DNA of 64,000 nt. Origin: Heliocidaris tuberculata (Eukaryota > Echinodermata > Echinoidea > Camarodonta > Echinometridae). The notes beneath the pieces were generated by a model that saw only the letters and a list, made by a program, of their open reading frames with translations, had not been told where the DNA came from and did no database searches. Location: NCBI GenBank assembly GCA_025618425.1, contig CM046835.1:18344495-18408494 (forward strand). Reading direction: 5' to 3'. Below are positions 23,957 to 35,548 of the stretch, one piece after another. Every line of letters starts with the position of its first letter. The first letter of the stretch is position 1. Position numbers and translations under genes: made by a program.

Positions 23957-24866
23957 TTCACGTGGTTACACCATCTATACTAATCATCATCATCATAACA
24001 ACAACAAAAACAAAAACAAAAACGGAAAGGAAGAAACAAAGGATATACTGAAAAATGAAACACGATTTGACTGAAACAAATCAATGCAAATTGAAAATCT
24101 TGATACATTTCCAGTGTGATATAGTAATCAATTTCCTTTATTAAATCAAAATCAAAATCAAATACATTTAAACTTCAAGAGAAATATCTAAAAATGCCAA
24201 AAGAGAAAAGAGAAAACAAAACACTGGAATGTAAGCTCTCTTTGTATTGCAAAACAAAACAAATATTAATACTTTTAAGTACTCACAGTAGAAATGAATG
24301 AGCACACTTAATAAGTATTAATTACTGTGGCAAATGATGGATTTTTTTAATAGACTGAGACAGGTACTTGTTCATAATTTTGCTTCTTAAATGATTGATG
24401 CGAATATCACTGTGATTCTTCAAGGAGGTTTAACAATGTCATTTACCTCTAACTAAAGTAACCCTTCAAAATGGCCTTTTGGCATATGAATGTTTATTAA
24501 ATTATTCTCGTCTAATTTCATGAAATGAGTCTCTGCCTTTTCTCTTTGAATCATTGTTTGTTTCTTAATCGTATTTCTTAACCATAAAAACATGTGAATT
24601 GTTACATCACGCTTATTTTTCTATGGTTTGAAAGCAATGATTCGAAAAACAAAGAGTGTCTAACAAACAACTACTTAAGTAAAAATATACACTCTGAGAA
24701 ATAAAAGGTTCTAATTTAAAACCTGAAATGTTCCTATAGCAACGTTTTTAGTCGGTGCAATATAGAACTCAATGCCTTTATAAAAAAAACAAAAACAACA
24801 CTTTAGCACCTTAAGTATTCAAATGGTGTTAGAAATTCACCCTTTCTGGTTCAGGGACACCCCAGT

Positions 24867-24930
24867 AGACCGACAGCTCTTGAGACCAACAGCCCACGAG
24901 CACAACAGCCCTCAAGACCTACAATGTCGG
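24867..24930. repeat. Four tandem 16-bp units AGACCNACAGCCCNNG
   Basis: The consecutive units are AGACCGACAGCTCTTG, AGACCAACAGCCCACG, AGCACAACAGCCCTCA and AGACCTACAATGTCGG. Further AGACCGTCACG and inverted GGTCTCATGG motifs follow to about 25006. Confidence 0.75.
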
Positions 24931-26667
24931 ATCAGTGAACCCCCAGGACATTAGTGAGATGACCCACGAGACCGTCACGTCTGTCTGGAGGGACGTCGGT
25001 CTCATGGACTGATTGTTTCGTGGGTTGTAGCGTTTGGTTCAGTATTGCGCTCCTAAAGGTGTTGTTATTAAGATGCATTCTACCAGCATGACCAGTCTAA
25101 CTGCAAACAATATAAATGTATACATAATATCACAAGAAGATTAAAGCTTAAAATGAAGAAAAAAAAAAGTCCTTATAGGTCTTCACACGCACACACAGTT
25201 CAGCTTTAATTGCACAATTAGGAATACTGGATTACAGTGAACTTTGTTCGAAATCATTTTGAGTGTTCTTTTCATGGAATAGATTTGCATAAAATACCAA
25301 AAAAATAATCATAATCAGCTTGTTAATTAAGACATCGCGGCAAAATAAAGTTGCATATATGATATCAAACTACTTACGATTTTACCCAACATCTATCATT
25401 ACGAATTATAAAATTTCTAAAATATACAGAACCTCGATCATGGAAAAAAAGTGGACGGATTATATCATCTGCAGCTTTTTGGATTACACGAACTCTAACA
25501 ATCATATATGATTATGATAGTAAAGCCATGATGGAATTGAATATACTAGTTATACTGAAGTTTCACAACAAAATAGATTAATAAAAACAGATGAACAACT
25601 CCAAACAGTTTTTCGATTCGAAGTATAGACAAAAGAAACAATTGCTAAAGCATTGACATGGAATGAAAGTGGAGCTGACGGAGTCTCAAAAATATATCGT
25701 AATTCTTTTCTTTAAAAAAAAAATATTTATAATCACAAATCAATATCATATAAGTTGTCATAATGATTACTTCTCAATTGACAATATTTTAAAGCCAGGT
25801 CAATCATACCCACACATTCTATCTACTCCATGTACGCATAATGGCTGCCGCAAATTAGATAATCAGTTATTTCATTAGGCAGGTGAGACCTTCACTTGTC
25901 AAGAGGAAATAATAGTTTTGATCCCCCCCCCGCGATTTTGTGGCTACACACGAATCAAATCACACTCTGTCTCTAAAATCAATCTCATTTGTGAATACGC
26001 AGTATCGACCCTCTAGGTGGAAAAGTAACAGATGGTAATGTGCGTCTGCTATAGAATTGTCAGTAAGATTGAAAAAATATCTATTGTCTGCTGGACCCAT
26101 ATTGATTTATCTAATTTTGAAATATTCTAAGAGAAGTAAGTCAATTATTCCACTTTATTTCATGTGTATCTATGACTTTACTAATACGCAACAAAGAACA
26201 AAGAAAAGGCTACTACATCATTTTCTCGATGACTAAATCTTAAGGATGAGTGGACGGCAATAACATTATTTATGTGTATTTCGGAGATTACTGTTTTACT
26301 GTTTTAGGAACAGGAATAAGTCCTTCCTATCAAAATTTAAATGCCATTTGCTTTGTAACACATATATTGCAATTTGTATTCCATACACGACACAAAAGAA
26401 TATTACAACAGTGTAATTTACTTGACGATACACGAGAGAAATAAACTTGTATTCCCTTCGACTTGGTATAAATGCATTGAAATATCATACTACGGCGTTT
26501 CAATGAAAATAAGTTTAGTTTTGAAAAATCATGTCTTTGAAGCATTTTGTGCATGAACTCCGAATATGCGATTATTTTCACATCATCATTTCTCTTTCAC
26601 TAATCCCCAAAATATCTACACTGCGTAAAGAAGAGATTTGCGGAATCCGAAAAGATATGTTGCAGCT

Positions 26668-26673
26668 TTTATT
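26668..26673 (-). terminator. Candidate poly(A) signal of the methyltransferase-like gene
   Basis: TTTATT on the plus strand is AATAAA on the minus strand, about 160 bp past the stop codon. Confidence 0.4.
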
Positions 26674-26830
26674 AGGTAATCATATTCTATTCATGAATTT
26701 GTCATATTCTCGATATATTGATGCTTTACTTATACTGCCCTTGGGAGTAGGTTGCTTGAGATATTTTACATTCTATCGAAAAAATTTACCAATGCCACCC
26801 CATGCAAGAAAGGAAATATTCAAGAATTTA

Positions 26831-27889
26831 TCATCTGATAATCTTCTTCTTTTCAGCCGGTTTCTTCTCCAACTCCCGTAAGTGTTTGTAGATATCTGGA
26901 GTAACGGTCAATGTGTATTTCTGATTCAGCAATCCCGGGTACGGTTGAGTTGCTGGTGCGCCACTTCTCTGGACGCTCGGATATCCGCAGTCGACCATAG
27001 GATGACAGGCAGTGATGAGCAGAAGACGATCATAGAATTCAACCGTTTCTCCTGCATATTTCAGCATCCCTTCTGTCAATTCACGTACACCTTGTTGCAC
27101 TTGCCCCTTGCTAACGATCTCCATTTGTGGCGGAAACTTCTTCTGTAGCATAGCTAACCATTTCGCTTTCGGCATGACGATTGGCAGCGTCTCGATTTCC
27201 CATCGAACGTCGACTCTGATCCGCTGCAAATTTTTGATCAGTTTCGTATACGGCTCGTCCTTATCTTCTTCAGTTAGCCGTCTATTAGCTTCTGAAAAGA
27301 AAGGCAGCGTGTTCATTGGTCCAGGCCGATGAATAATCAAGACTTTCCCTAATGAGGAAATCGTTCTCATTATATGTGAAAATGTCTCCGCCGGATGTGT
27401 GAAATGCTCACATGCGTCTTTGAGCAACATCTTATCAAATGGCGCATCTTTCGACCCTTCTTCTAAATCTTTTGACAGCTGACGGAAATACTCCTCCGCA
27501 CCCACATGTTTGATCTTAAACGGCAGCATTCTCTGGTTGCTAGTTTCTTCGTAATGAATCAACCCGGGGTAAATGTTAACCATAGGTTGAAGTAAGCAGA
27601 ACTTTTCCTTCAGCTTTTCTGCGAAGCTGCCTTTGCTGGTGCCGACGTACGCAAACCGATCGTGTGTGTCGAGCTCGAGGTGTTTGTGGATCAACTTATA
27701 CATGGCGTCTTCGTAAACACTTCCAAAGCTGAAGATATCATTCTCGTCGAAGGGTGGGAGATGAAGTCTATCAGACCAATGCTCACTGATGACTGCGAAG
27801 GGTTGTGGGGTACCTGGTAGAGGAGGGTCACGAGGTGTGAAGGGGCCTGGGTCGGATACGGGCTTGTGAACGTCCGTCTCATGCATGGT
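26831..27889 (-). CDS. Methyltransferase-like gene, exon 2
   Basis: A long open exon after a TTATTTTCAG acceptor, ending KKPAEKKKIIR then a stop. It carries all visible methyltransferase-like motifs. The open length of more than 1 kb in this AT-rich DNA strongly supports coding. Confidence 0.9.
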   Translation of the reverse strand, partial: TMHETDVHKPVSDPGPFTPRDPPLPGTPQPFAVISEHWSDRLHLPPFDENDIFSFGSVYEDAMYKLIHKHLELDTHDRFAYVGTSKGSFAEKLKEKFCLLQPMVNIYPGLIHYEETSNQRMLPFKIKHVGAEEYFRQLSKDLEEGSKDAPFDKMLLKDACEHFTHPAETFSHIMRTISSLGKVLIIHRPGPMNTLPFFSEANRRLTEEDKDEPYTKLIKNLQRIRVDVRWEIETLPIVMPKAKWLAMLQKKFPPQMEIVSKGQVQQGVRELTEGMLKYAGETVEFYDRLLLITACHPMVDCGYPSVQRSGAPATQPYPGLLNQKYTLTVTPDIYKHLRELEKKPAEKKKIIR

Positions 27890-28935
27890 CTGAAAATAAT
27901 GTAAAAATACACAGCAAGAACGTTATTCACTGTATGTCAGTGAAAACGGAAACAGTTCATGCCCTATCCATTTTCGGACGATACTTTCATTCGAATTTTC
28001 TTCTCAAACAAGTATTCATTACTGGTTTACTGGTTACTGGTTAATAATTTCATTTTCCCCCTACGATATGTCAGTTAGTGGGTACGTGGAATGGAAAATG
28101 CCACAAAAATAATAAATGAAGTCCAGGTAGATATTTGTCAGATGTTTTAGGAATAGAAAATAAGAACTGGCTAGGCTTTTACCATTTTGTAAAAGGAAAT
28201 GAATGTGCTTCATAGAGGGGAATCAATTTGTCATTAATGCTCAATAAGTTTTTTTTAGACTTTGTCATACCAGGGGTCATTATGAATTAGAGAATCATAA
28301 ACTTTTATCAATGGTCATATTAAAAAAAAGACATTGAAACGGTCCATACAAATCTGATCTGGAAACTTTAACAAATATTGATTTACGTGACACTGCGTTG
28401 TTAATGTTCATTAATGATTGTAGTGATAATATTACTAGAAATATAATGCATGTATGTTCTCTCGAATCTTAATTATTGTATTGTGGAGATTGGGATTTCA
28501 AAGTAAACCTAAATAATGCGTATGGATTTTGCATAAATAAAACTCGTAGGCTTCAGAAACATAGTGATAAACGAAAGTGTAAAAGAAAATTGGAAGAGGG
28601 AATCAACAGGAGAAGGAAAGGAAGAAGACGTATAAACTGAATTCAATCATTTTTTTCATCCCGCTTTTGTATAATGTTTACATGTTTACTTATATTGCAC
28701 TCATTTCTTCAACTGCGGAAAACGTACAAAACACTTCTAGCTACAAGAAGAGGAAGAATAAAAAAGGGAGTACAAGAGGGATGAGAAGAAGGAGAGGAGG
28801 AAGAGGAGAAGAAAATTGAGAAAACCTGTAGAAATAAGAATACCACCTTACCTTTGCTTTAGGGCAGGTTCCTCCTGGGGAAAACATCCTATCAATGTTT
28901 AGCATATTAGATATTTCGGATCGTAGATGGGACAT
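26831..28935 (-). CDS. Divergent class I SAM-methyltransferase-like protein, 2 exons
   Basis: Two exons, 28935-28852 (28 codons) and 27889-26831, join in phase 0 (AAG/ACC) through a gtaagg donor and a TTTTCAG acceptor to give 380 residues. The fold is suggested by a motif-I-like RFAYVGTSKGSF near residue 110, an acidic motif DKMLLKDACEHF near residue 185 (class I enzymes often have a D/E-xxxHF loop here) and SLGKVLIIHRPGP near residue 205 as the following strand. The canonical DxGxGxG is weakened: tyrosine stands where the acidic residue is expected and only two glycines remain, so activity is uncertain. No signal peptide or membrane segment is seen, so it is probably cytosolic. If the first exon is not used, an internal ATG at 27886 gives 351 residues. 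The family assignment is by pattern only. Confidence 0.75.
28852..28935 (-). CDS. Methyltransferase-like gene, exon 1
   Basis: ATG at 28935-28933 starts MSHLRSEISNMLN and ends CPKAK at a gtaagg donor. It is in frame with exon 2. The start is inferred; the frame stays open upstream to a TTG at 28950 only. Confidence 0.6.
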
Positions 28936-29679
28936 GATGGCCGCATACAAGATAAGCGATAGACTTGCTAAATGAAGATCTCCATCATTCTGTAAATAAA
29001 TATTCCCTTCTTAAACAGCCGGAATAACGTCAAGTACACAAGTAGCACGTTGCTGTTTTGTATGGTGATTATAAGGTCATACACTGTTTTGTCTCTCTCG
29101 GCCCCTAGGTTACGAATGTCAAGTGCAGATAATATTATGACTGTCCGCTCTTTGAGGATCAACAGGTGTTATGTTACTAATGCTTGGTAATACCTATTGC
29201 CGAACTTCATCCTTGTACGTACCCACACGTTGTAGCCGGCTTCTTCGCTCACCCCACGTACACAAACCCCCAATACTATTTAGTAGTGTCAACGTAGGGG
29301 GCTTACCGGTTGCCATGGTGCAGAGACGCCTGAGCAAATTTACATATATACACAGAGCGCGGGGTTAGCAGACGATCGCCGTTATTCTACAAAGGCTTCA
29401 TATACAATGCAGTCTGCCGTTAGGCTTATTCGTATTTGATCAGTGGCGCTATTGTTCTGCCGCTAACATAATGAATCTTTAGTCACAGTTGACCAACTTT
29501 TAGACTTTGGAAGTGTTATCATTTTTTTCTTTGACATTGTCTTGACTGATTGCGATGTATGTACATGTATATGGTACAATATCAACAAAACCAAGACATT
29601 TATAAAGCAATAAAACTTCGAATAATAAATAAATGACAATAGGAAGATGGAGAATAGGGAAACAGAAACGAGGGTGAGA

Positions 29680-29940
29680 TTGAATAGCACAATCACATCT
29701 CTCTGCTGGTCCTGCTCTATGGAATAATCTACCTATAGTTATTAGAAATTGCAATTCTACATATTCATTAAAAAGCAGTATATAAACTTACTTGTGTAAT
29801 GCTTCCCATTGATTATTACATTATTCTATAGTATTTCTACTCTCTTATTCCCTTACTTCTTTATCCTATAAACTGCGCCTAGAGCACTCTACACAGTTGA
29901 TTTGGCGCGTTATAAATTATATGTATTATTATTACTATCA
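29680..29940 (+). mobile_element. 3' end of a jockey/CR1-like LINE
   Basis: The plus strand reads SAGPALWNNLPIVIRNCN followed by a Ser/Lys-rich tail, the usual LINE C-terminal signature (LWNxLPxxIR). One stop interrupts it. It ends with GGCGCGTTATAAATTATATG and an ATT-rich tail. Confidence 0.7.
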
Positions 29941-31619
29941 TTATTTGTCTTTGTACGTTTTAAAACTTTAACAAATTATACCATCAGTCAAAATGATGAT
30001 CATCATTATAATGATAACAACAAGAAGAAGAAAAATATTACTACACGTAAACAGGCACTACTTTTTTCTAACCTCGGTACATTCGAGGACAACTCTTTAC
30101 TGAAATGCTGCTGTGTGATTTCTTATATAATATAATATTCAGTCGGAGTACTGAAGGGTGTATCCTGTTCCATATGCATTTTTCAAAGAAATGAATTGAT
30201 CGTATTCGATAATCACTCCTATCCTGCTCTTCCGGGCCCTTTTCCGTATTATCATGATAACCACAATGCTAATGTGATAGGTTTAAAAATATTGACATTT
30301 GACAATTTAATTTCTTTTGCCGCAAGAATGTTTGTTGACCTATCTAAATTAGACTCTCTTTTCTTAATCTTTATCAATATTTCATTAATTAATGAGATTC
30401 GAGTGTCGATTTATCGAAAGAGGGTACTTCAAGACATCGTCAACATCATAGCATAAAATATTGAAATCGAAATATCTTCCTCTATTGCATTATTCAACAA
30501 TTTTTCATGCATTCTATTTTTTCCTTAGAATTGTTTGTTTTCATTTCTTATACTTCTATTCTTTTTAGTTGATAATTTTTCAGGTAAAAAACTCGATGAA
30601 TTTCAAAACATGCAAGATAATGCAAAAGTCCCAGCAGATACAATTTTCAGTGTTAAAACCAACTTAAGAAATAGTATAAAGTACACCAACGTATGTAAAA
30701 TTTGGTTCAATTTTTGCAAACATTTGAATAAAATACCATCGAAACGGATGGCGTTACTTTTGTAAACTTGGTTTCAAATTAGAGCCATATGAAAAACAAA
30801 GTATTATGCAATAAGGGTGTTCTTTCCAACAAGTGAAAATAGATAAAAATGAACGAATGAATAAATCACTGCGGCGTTCTCGAGACAGTCTTGGATTTTA
30901 TCCCGGGGGGTGAAATGACCTCTCCAGGCTCCCCAGTGAAAGTTAAAGTTTAGCATATTGGAGATTCCCCCTTGTTCAGTACCTTTGATCCACCACTTGT
31001 GAACAAATACATAAACACGAGTTAATAATCTTTTGAAATACATGTTCAATGGTTTCTTCACACGAAATATATATTCTTGAAATGAAAAGAAGATTTCTAC
31101 AACCGTAACATAACGTTTCTTTTGGTGCAATATACGTATAATTGCATGGAACCTATTTACATTTCAAGACACATCCTTTGAGAGTGCAAGAAGCATTGGC
31201 TTAAAATCTAAGTGGTCATACAAATAAATCAATAAATTAATCAATATATGAATATGAATAATATTAGCACTGTTAATTATTTGTCTCAAAACTGTTGATC
31301 GAAATAAAACAGTCATCCCTCTCCCCTTTTCTTTAAACTTTCATACTGTATCTACATGATGTATAGGCATGTAAATGGTATACACACCTATCTATCTTTA
31401 TGTGATAAAAGTCCACGTTATTGATTATCAATAGACAAGATGAAGAAATAAAATGAGATTCTGTGCGTCAAGCTTATAAATTCATCTTAATCAACAGATT
31501 TCAGACGGTGATCCGGATCTTTATCAACTGATATTATATAAATATACCAACCGAATACAAATAAATAAATGTAATAATTGTTACAATTATCTATCAAATC
31601 AGTGCATCAAAATAGAAAT

Positions 31620-31620
<1 letters not shown>

Positions 31621-31667
<47 letters not shown>

Positions 31668-31674
31668 TATATAT
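31621..31674. repeat. (TA)n microsatellite
   Basis: About 27 TA units with one slip. Confidence 0.95.
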
Positions 31675-31682
31675 TTTTTGGC

Positions 31683-31704
31683 CCGGTTCCGCGGCCCCTG
31701 AGAC
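31683..31704. mobile_element. Isolated end of the CTCAGGGGCCGCGGA MITE family
   Basis: GGTTCCGCGGCCCCTGAG matches the right end of the element at 10182-10345. No clear partner end is seen nearby. Confidence 0.45.
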
Positions 31705-31814
31705 ATGATGAACTATAAATAGTTTATCATACTATTGACAAGTATCATAATGCTTATGTATAGGCATAGTAGTAGACCTGAAAATATAATTATACAAGAG
31801 AAGCCCCCCCCCCA

Positions 31815-31845
<31 letters not shown>

Positions 31846-32592
31846 CCTCGGCCCTTATGTCTCAGATAAAATCTCAATAAGTTTCAAGACATGAAAGATA
31901 ATGTAAAATTCGTTGAAGACACAATGAGATTAGTAGTATTTTGAATCAATTTATGGAAATAAGTCTTATGTGAATCAACGTACGCTGAATGGCGATTTTG
32001 GAATTGGCCTTACATGCGAATATGAAATGTCATTGGACTTCGCAATGGATGTCGTGAATTTTGTGAACTTTGTTGAATTTTTGCTAAGTTTCAAAGTAGA
32101 ATCCTATGAAAAAGAACTTGCTATGCTATAATGGTGTTCCATCCAACAAGCGGAAGTAGACTAATCAACAAAATGAATGAATAAATAAAAATGGTGAAAA
32201 TCGAAAGAGGTGTTTCGCGACCTGGGACGGTCGCGGAGCAGTCGTAGATTTTGTATGCGGGGTCACATGGCCTCTTCTCCTATAAAATTTAATGTTAAAG
32301 TTCGGCGTACTGGGGGCGCACTTCCCCTTGTTCAAAATCTAGGATTCGCCATTTGTGAAAACTTAAATACTAGTTAGTATAATGAATAACCCATTACAAT
32401 ACAATGATTCTATTTTTCTTACGAAATAGGTATATTTACGTATAATTGCAACAAAAATAACATTTCCATAACAAAAGCAAAACGTTTCTGTTGAAAAACA
32501 TAATAGTTGCTTGTCATCATGGGCATCTAATAACAAGACACATCCTTTTAAGAGAACATGAAGTATAAACTTTAGGTAGTCATAGCAATCAG

Positions 32593-32630
<38 letters not shown>

Positions 32631-33284
32631 TATGAATATAAATAAACATTATCATTGTTAATTATTTGTCTCAAAGCTGTTGGTCGAAAACATTCTTCAC
32701 CTCTCCCTAATTTGTCTTCAAACTTTCAGTATAGCCTAAGTACAGCATGTACATGTAAATCATATACTGTCTATAAACTATTTATCTTTATATACGATAT
32801 ACTATATAGATTATCAATATATTCAAGGTGAAGAAATGAAGAATGTTCTTTGCGTTAGGCATATTTTTCAACACTTAATTAACTGATTCCCGACGGTGTC
32901 CCTGATCTTCATCAATCATCTATTTAGCATACATTATCTATCGATAGTACAAATATTTTTCTATCCAGATATTTGTATTAGGGAATCTTTCAAAACAATT
33001 TTTAACACACATAATCTTCTGTTCTATATAGTCTATTTTGAAAATGTTATGTACAAGATATACCTGAAACATCTAACTGTTTTTTATTTACTTACGATAA
33101 AAAGTGGGGACTTTGAAAAAAAGCACATGTCTTTTAATATGTGTTGTTGGGCTCTCCTCGCCACAAATTACATCAGTTTACTAACTTGTCTTAAAGGAAA
33201 CATACACGTATAGGCCTCCTGTGTTCCTGACTCTGTAAAGTATATCCCTGCCGTGTGCGCAACTCGCAATTGGAGCGTTTATAA

Positions 33285-33408
33285 GTATCGTACATTAACC
33301 TTGCCATATCTTTTAACCATAAGCATTCTATCCACGTGTAATGAAAGTATCGTACATTAACCTTGCCATATCTTTTAACCATAAGCACTCTATCCACGTG
33401 TAATGAAA
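33285..33408. repeat. Two tandem 62-bp units
   Basis: Units start GTATCGTACATTAACC at 33285 and 33347 and differ at one base (CATT/CACT). A third GTATCG begins at 33409 and then diverges. Confidence 0.93.
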
Positions 33409-33496
33409 GTATCGATAAAAAATGCAACTCTATAAATAAAAATAAATCATGTAAATCGAATCATGAAGTGAAATAAATGCGCCTATTGAAGTGGAG

Positions 33497-33745
33497 TGTT
33501 TAAGTAAGTAAGGTGTCGAGCGGTTCAGACCCTAGACTGGAGATGTGGAGACCTTAGGTTCGAGCCCCGGTACGTCACCACTGTCCTCTATAGCAAAACA
33601 TAATCCTATACCCAGGAGAGACTTGGGAACTTGGCAAGATACTGTCACAGGCTTCATGTTCGTATTTGTAATTTTCCCCTTATATCGACCACAGTGGTTC
33701 AATACTCCACAGGAAGTGGAGATGGTGCACACAATGTGTGAGTGA
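33497..33745 (+). mobile_element. tRNA-derived SINE
   Basis: A box A-like GTGTCGAGCGGTT and a perfect box B GGTTCGAGCCCC lie about 45 bp apart, as in Ser/Leu-type tRNA heads. A non-tRNA body follows, ending in GAATGAATGATGGGG. It cannot fold as an intact tRNA in my reading. Confidence 0.6.
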
Positions 33746-33813
33746 ATGAATGATGGGGGTACATGTATAATTATCTGATATGATATAAAGCAGAGACATT
33801 AATATTTTGTAAT

Positions 33814-33856
33814 TTTATTAAAGGAGAATGAAACCCTGGGGAAAATCAATTTTATT
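33814..33856 (-). terminator. Candidate poly(A) signals of the receptor gene
   Basis: Minus-strand AATAAA occurs at 33851-33856 (inside the foldback element) and 33814-33819. Another AATAAA (34428-34433) overlaps the stop codon and is probably too early to serve. Confidence 0.4.
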
Positions 33857-34410
33857 GAAAAGAGAGGATAGAGAGAAGCAATTTTAAAAAGTTCCATCAA
33901 AATCGGTTAAGAAATGAGAAAGTTATGAAAGTTTAAAAAGTCTCAGTTTACTTTCTATGGTGATCCTCAAATTGGCAATGTTGCTTCAAAGTGACAGATA
34001 TAGTAGTACAACTCTCCATAAAATTAAAATTAAAATTATGTATGTTTTGTACACAAAATTTCACATTTCCCCCATTATCTCTCAAGGTGCAGCTTGTCTC
34101 CTTCTTAGCTCAAGATATATCATAGGAAAATGTATTTGACACAGCATATATTGAGTTCACAAAAAGACAAGCAGCATCTTTACAGATAATGGAGAAAATA
34201 TGAAATTTTGTGTACAAAACATATGGAGAGTTGTACTACTAAACCTGTCACTAGGAAGCAACATTGCCAATTTGAGGATCGCCATAGAAAGTAAATGGAG
34301 ACTTCAAACTTTCATAACTTTCTCATTTCTTAACCGATTTTGATGGAATCTTTTTTAAAAATTGCTTCTCTATGTCCTCTATTTTCATTACAATTGATTT
34401 TTCCCCAGGG
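33834..34410. mobile_element. Foldback MITE forming the receptor 3' UTR
   Basis: Arms 33834-34085 (start CCCTGGGGAAAATCAATTTT) and 34184-34410 (end TTTTTCCCCAGGG) are inverted copies about 230 bp long with limited divergence. They carry CAACTCTCCATA and its partner. The right arm ends 18 bp from the receptor stop codon. The left arm supplies AATAAA on the minus strand (33851-33856). Confidence 0.85.
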
Positions 34411-34428
34411 GGCTATATCAATCCAGAT

Positions 34429-35548
34429 TTATTTTACAGCGGTATTAACTGTAGAAACAGTGTTGACTGTATTCTGCGTAGTTTTCTTTTTTCCCTGCGA
34501 CATCCTATGGATAAAAGTATAAAGATATGGGTTGATAGAGGAATTGATTGGTAGGACAAATACCACCAACCACGCATAGACATCGGGACTTAGTGTAATG
34601 ATATCTGCTTGAACCAAGATTCCTAGAACGATGATGGGCATCCAGCAGCAGAAGTCTGTTCCGACGATCAATAGCATCTTGCTTGCCATCCCAAGCTCAC
34701 TTCGTGCATTAGACTGCCTACCTGCCTTGTTTCTGGTTATCCGGACCCAGAGAAAAATGCCGGCATATGCAAAGAGCGTGATAGAGAAACAAATGAGGTT
34801 GACACCGAGGAAAAGTCCAATGCTGAACCTCCACGTCGACTCTGAGGATCCTGCGACAGTACGATACTGCAACAGTCCTGTCTCTGCGAAGGTGTTCTCC
34901 TCGAGCTCTGCTCCCAGGTTGATATTCTTGCGGACCAACGGTAGCCCGACGCACACGTCGCTGAGACTATAGGCATCAGGGTTGATGTAGTTTAGCAGGG
35001 TAGAGATGGCGCTTAAGAGCAGAGAAATTGTCCAAATAAGGGCCGCAGCTACTCGTGTTGACTTGACACCAAGACGGCGTTGGCCGAACGGGGACACGAC
35101 ACTGTAAAGGCGATCAACGCTGATGACAGTGATGAGAAATACTGACGTCTCACTGCTCATAACAGAAAAGAATCCTGCAATCTGGCAGACGATACTAGAT
35201 CTCCATTCCTCGGACTTTCCCTCCCAAAAGTACGACTCGGAGATGACATTGTCCATGACGGCTAGAATCAGAAGATAGACTCCCATCAGAATATCGGACA
35301 TGGCAAGATTGGTAATCAGAATGGCTTGAACCTTCCCCACAACAGTAGTAGGAGTGCTCCTAAAACGTGTGATGATGACGTAGGTATTGCCAAAGAGGGC
35401 GCTAATGCCGAGGATCCAGATAAAGATCTTAATGGGGATATTCTGCAAGAAGGTTTTACGACAGGTGAATAGAGGATGAGCAGGTTCATATTCGATGCAG
35501 GTTGCTCCCTCTGGTACCATGCAGCAAATCCGAGGGTCGTTGACATGG
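34429..35548 (-). CDS. Receptor terminal exon: hinge and 7TM domain
   Basis: After TTTTCAG it begins HVNDPRICCMVPEG, then the hinge and seven hydrophobic helices. It has IFIWILGISALFGNTYVI (TM1), LAMSDILMGVYLL (TM2), a DRL motif, CWMP and NPYLY. The tail is short, ends QGKKKTTQNTVNTVSTVNTA and stops at TAA. Confidence 0.96.

Larger units (their letters stand above)
22038..26830. other. Intergenic stretch
   Basis: No convincing exon on either strand. It holds a (TA)n tract at 23911-23954, a four-unit 16-bp tandem repeat at 24867-24930 and a short C-run near 25923. Short open frames here lack domain features or composition shift. Confidence 0.5.
30575..32960. repeat. Diverged direct duplication of about 1.1 kb
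   Basis: The segment 30575-31560 recurs at about 31868-32960 in the same order and orientation. Paired landmarks include GATAATGCAAAAG / GATAATGTAAAAT and TCCAACAAG, then TTGTCTCAAA and CATGTAAAT. The (TA)n and A-runs at 31621-31842 separate the copies. Confidence 0.65.
28936..33833. other. Intergenic stretch with duplicated and repeat DNA
   Basis: No host gene is recognised. It contains a LINE 3' end (29.68-29.94 kb), a diverged duplication (30.58-32.96 kb), (TA)n and A-runs, a 62-bp tandem repeat and a tRNA-derived SINE, listed separately. Confidence 0.55.

Noticed and set aside
24867..24930. CRISPR-like array
   Set aside because: Units are contiguous without spacers, and the window is eukaryotic.
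30930..30975. ISNMLN match between the 31-kb duplication and exon 1 of the methyltransferase-like gene
   Set aside because: Only about 19 bp match with three differences and the flanks do not align, so a shared origin is not supported.
33505..33580. Functional tRNA gene
   Set aside because: Boxes A and B are present but the stems do not pair properly and a SINE body follows.
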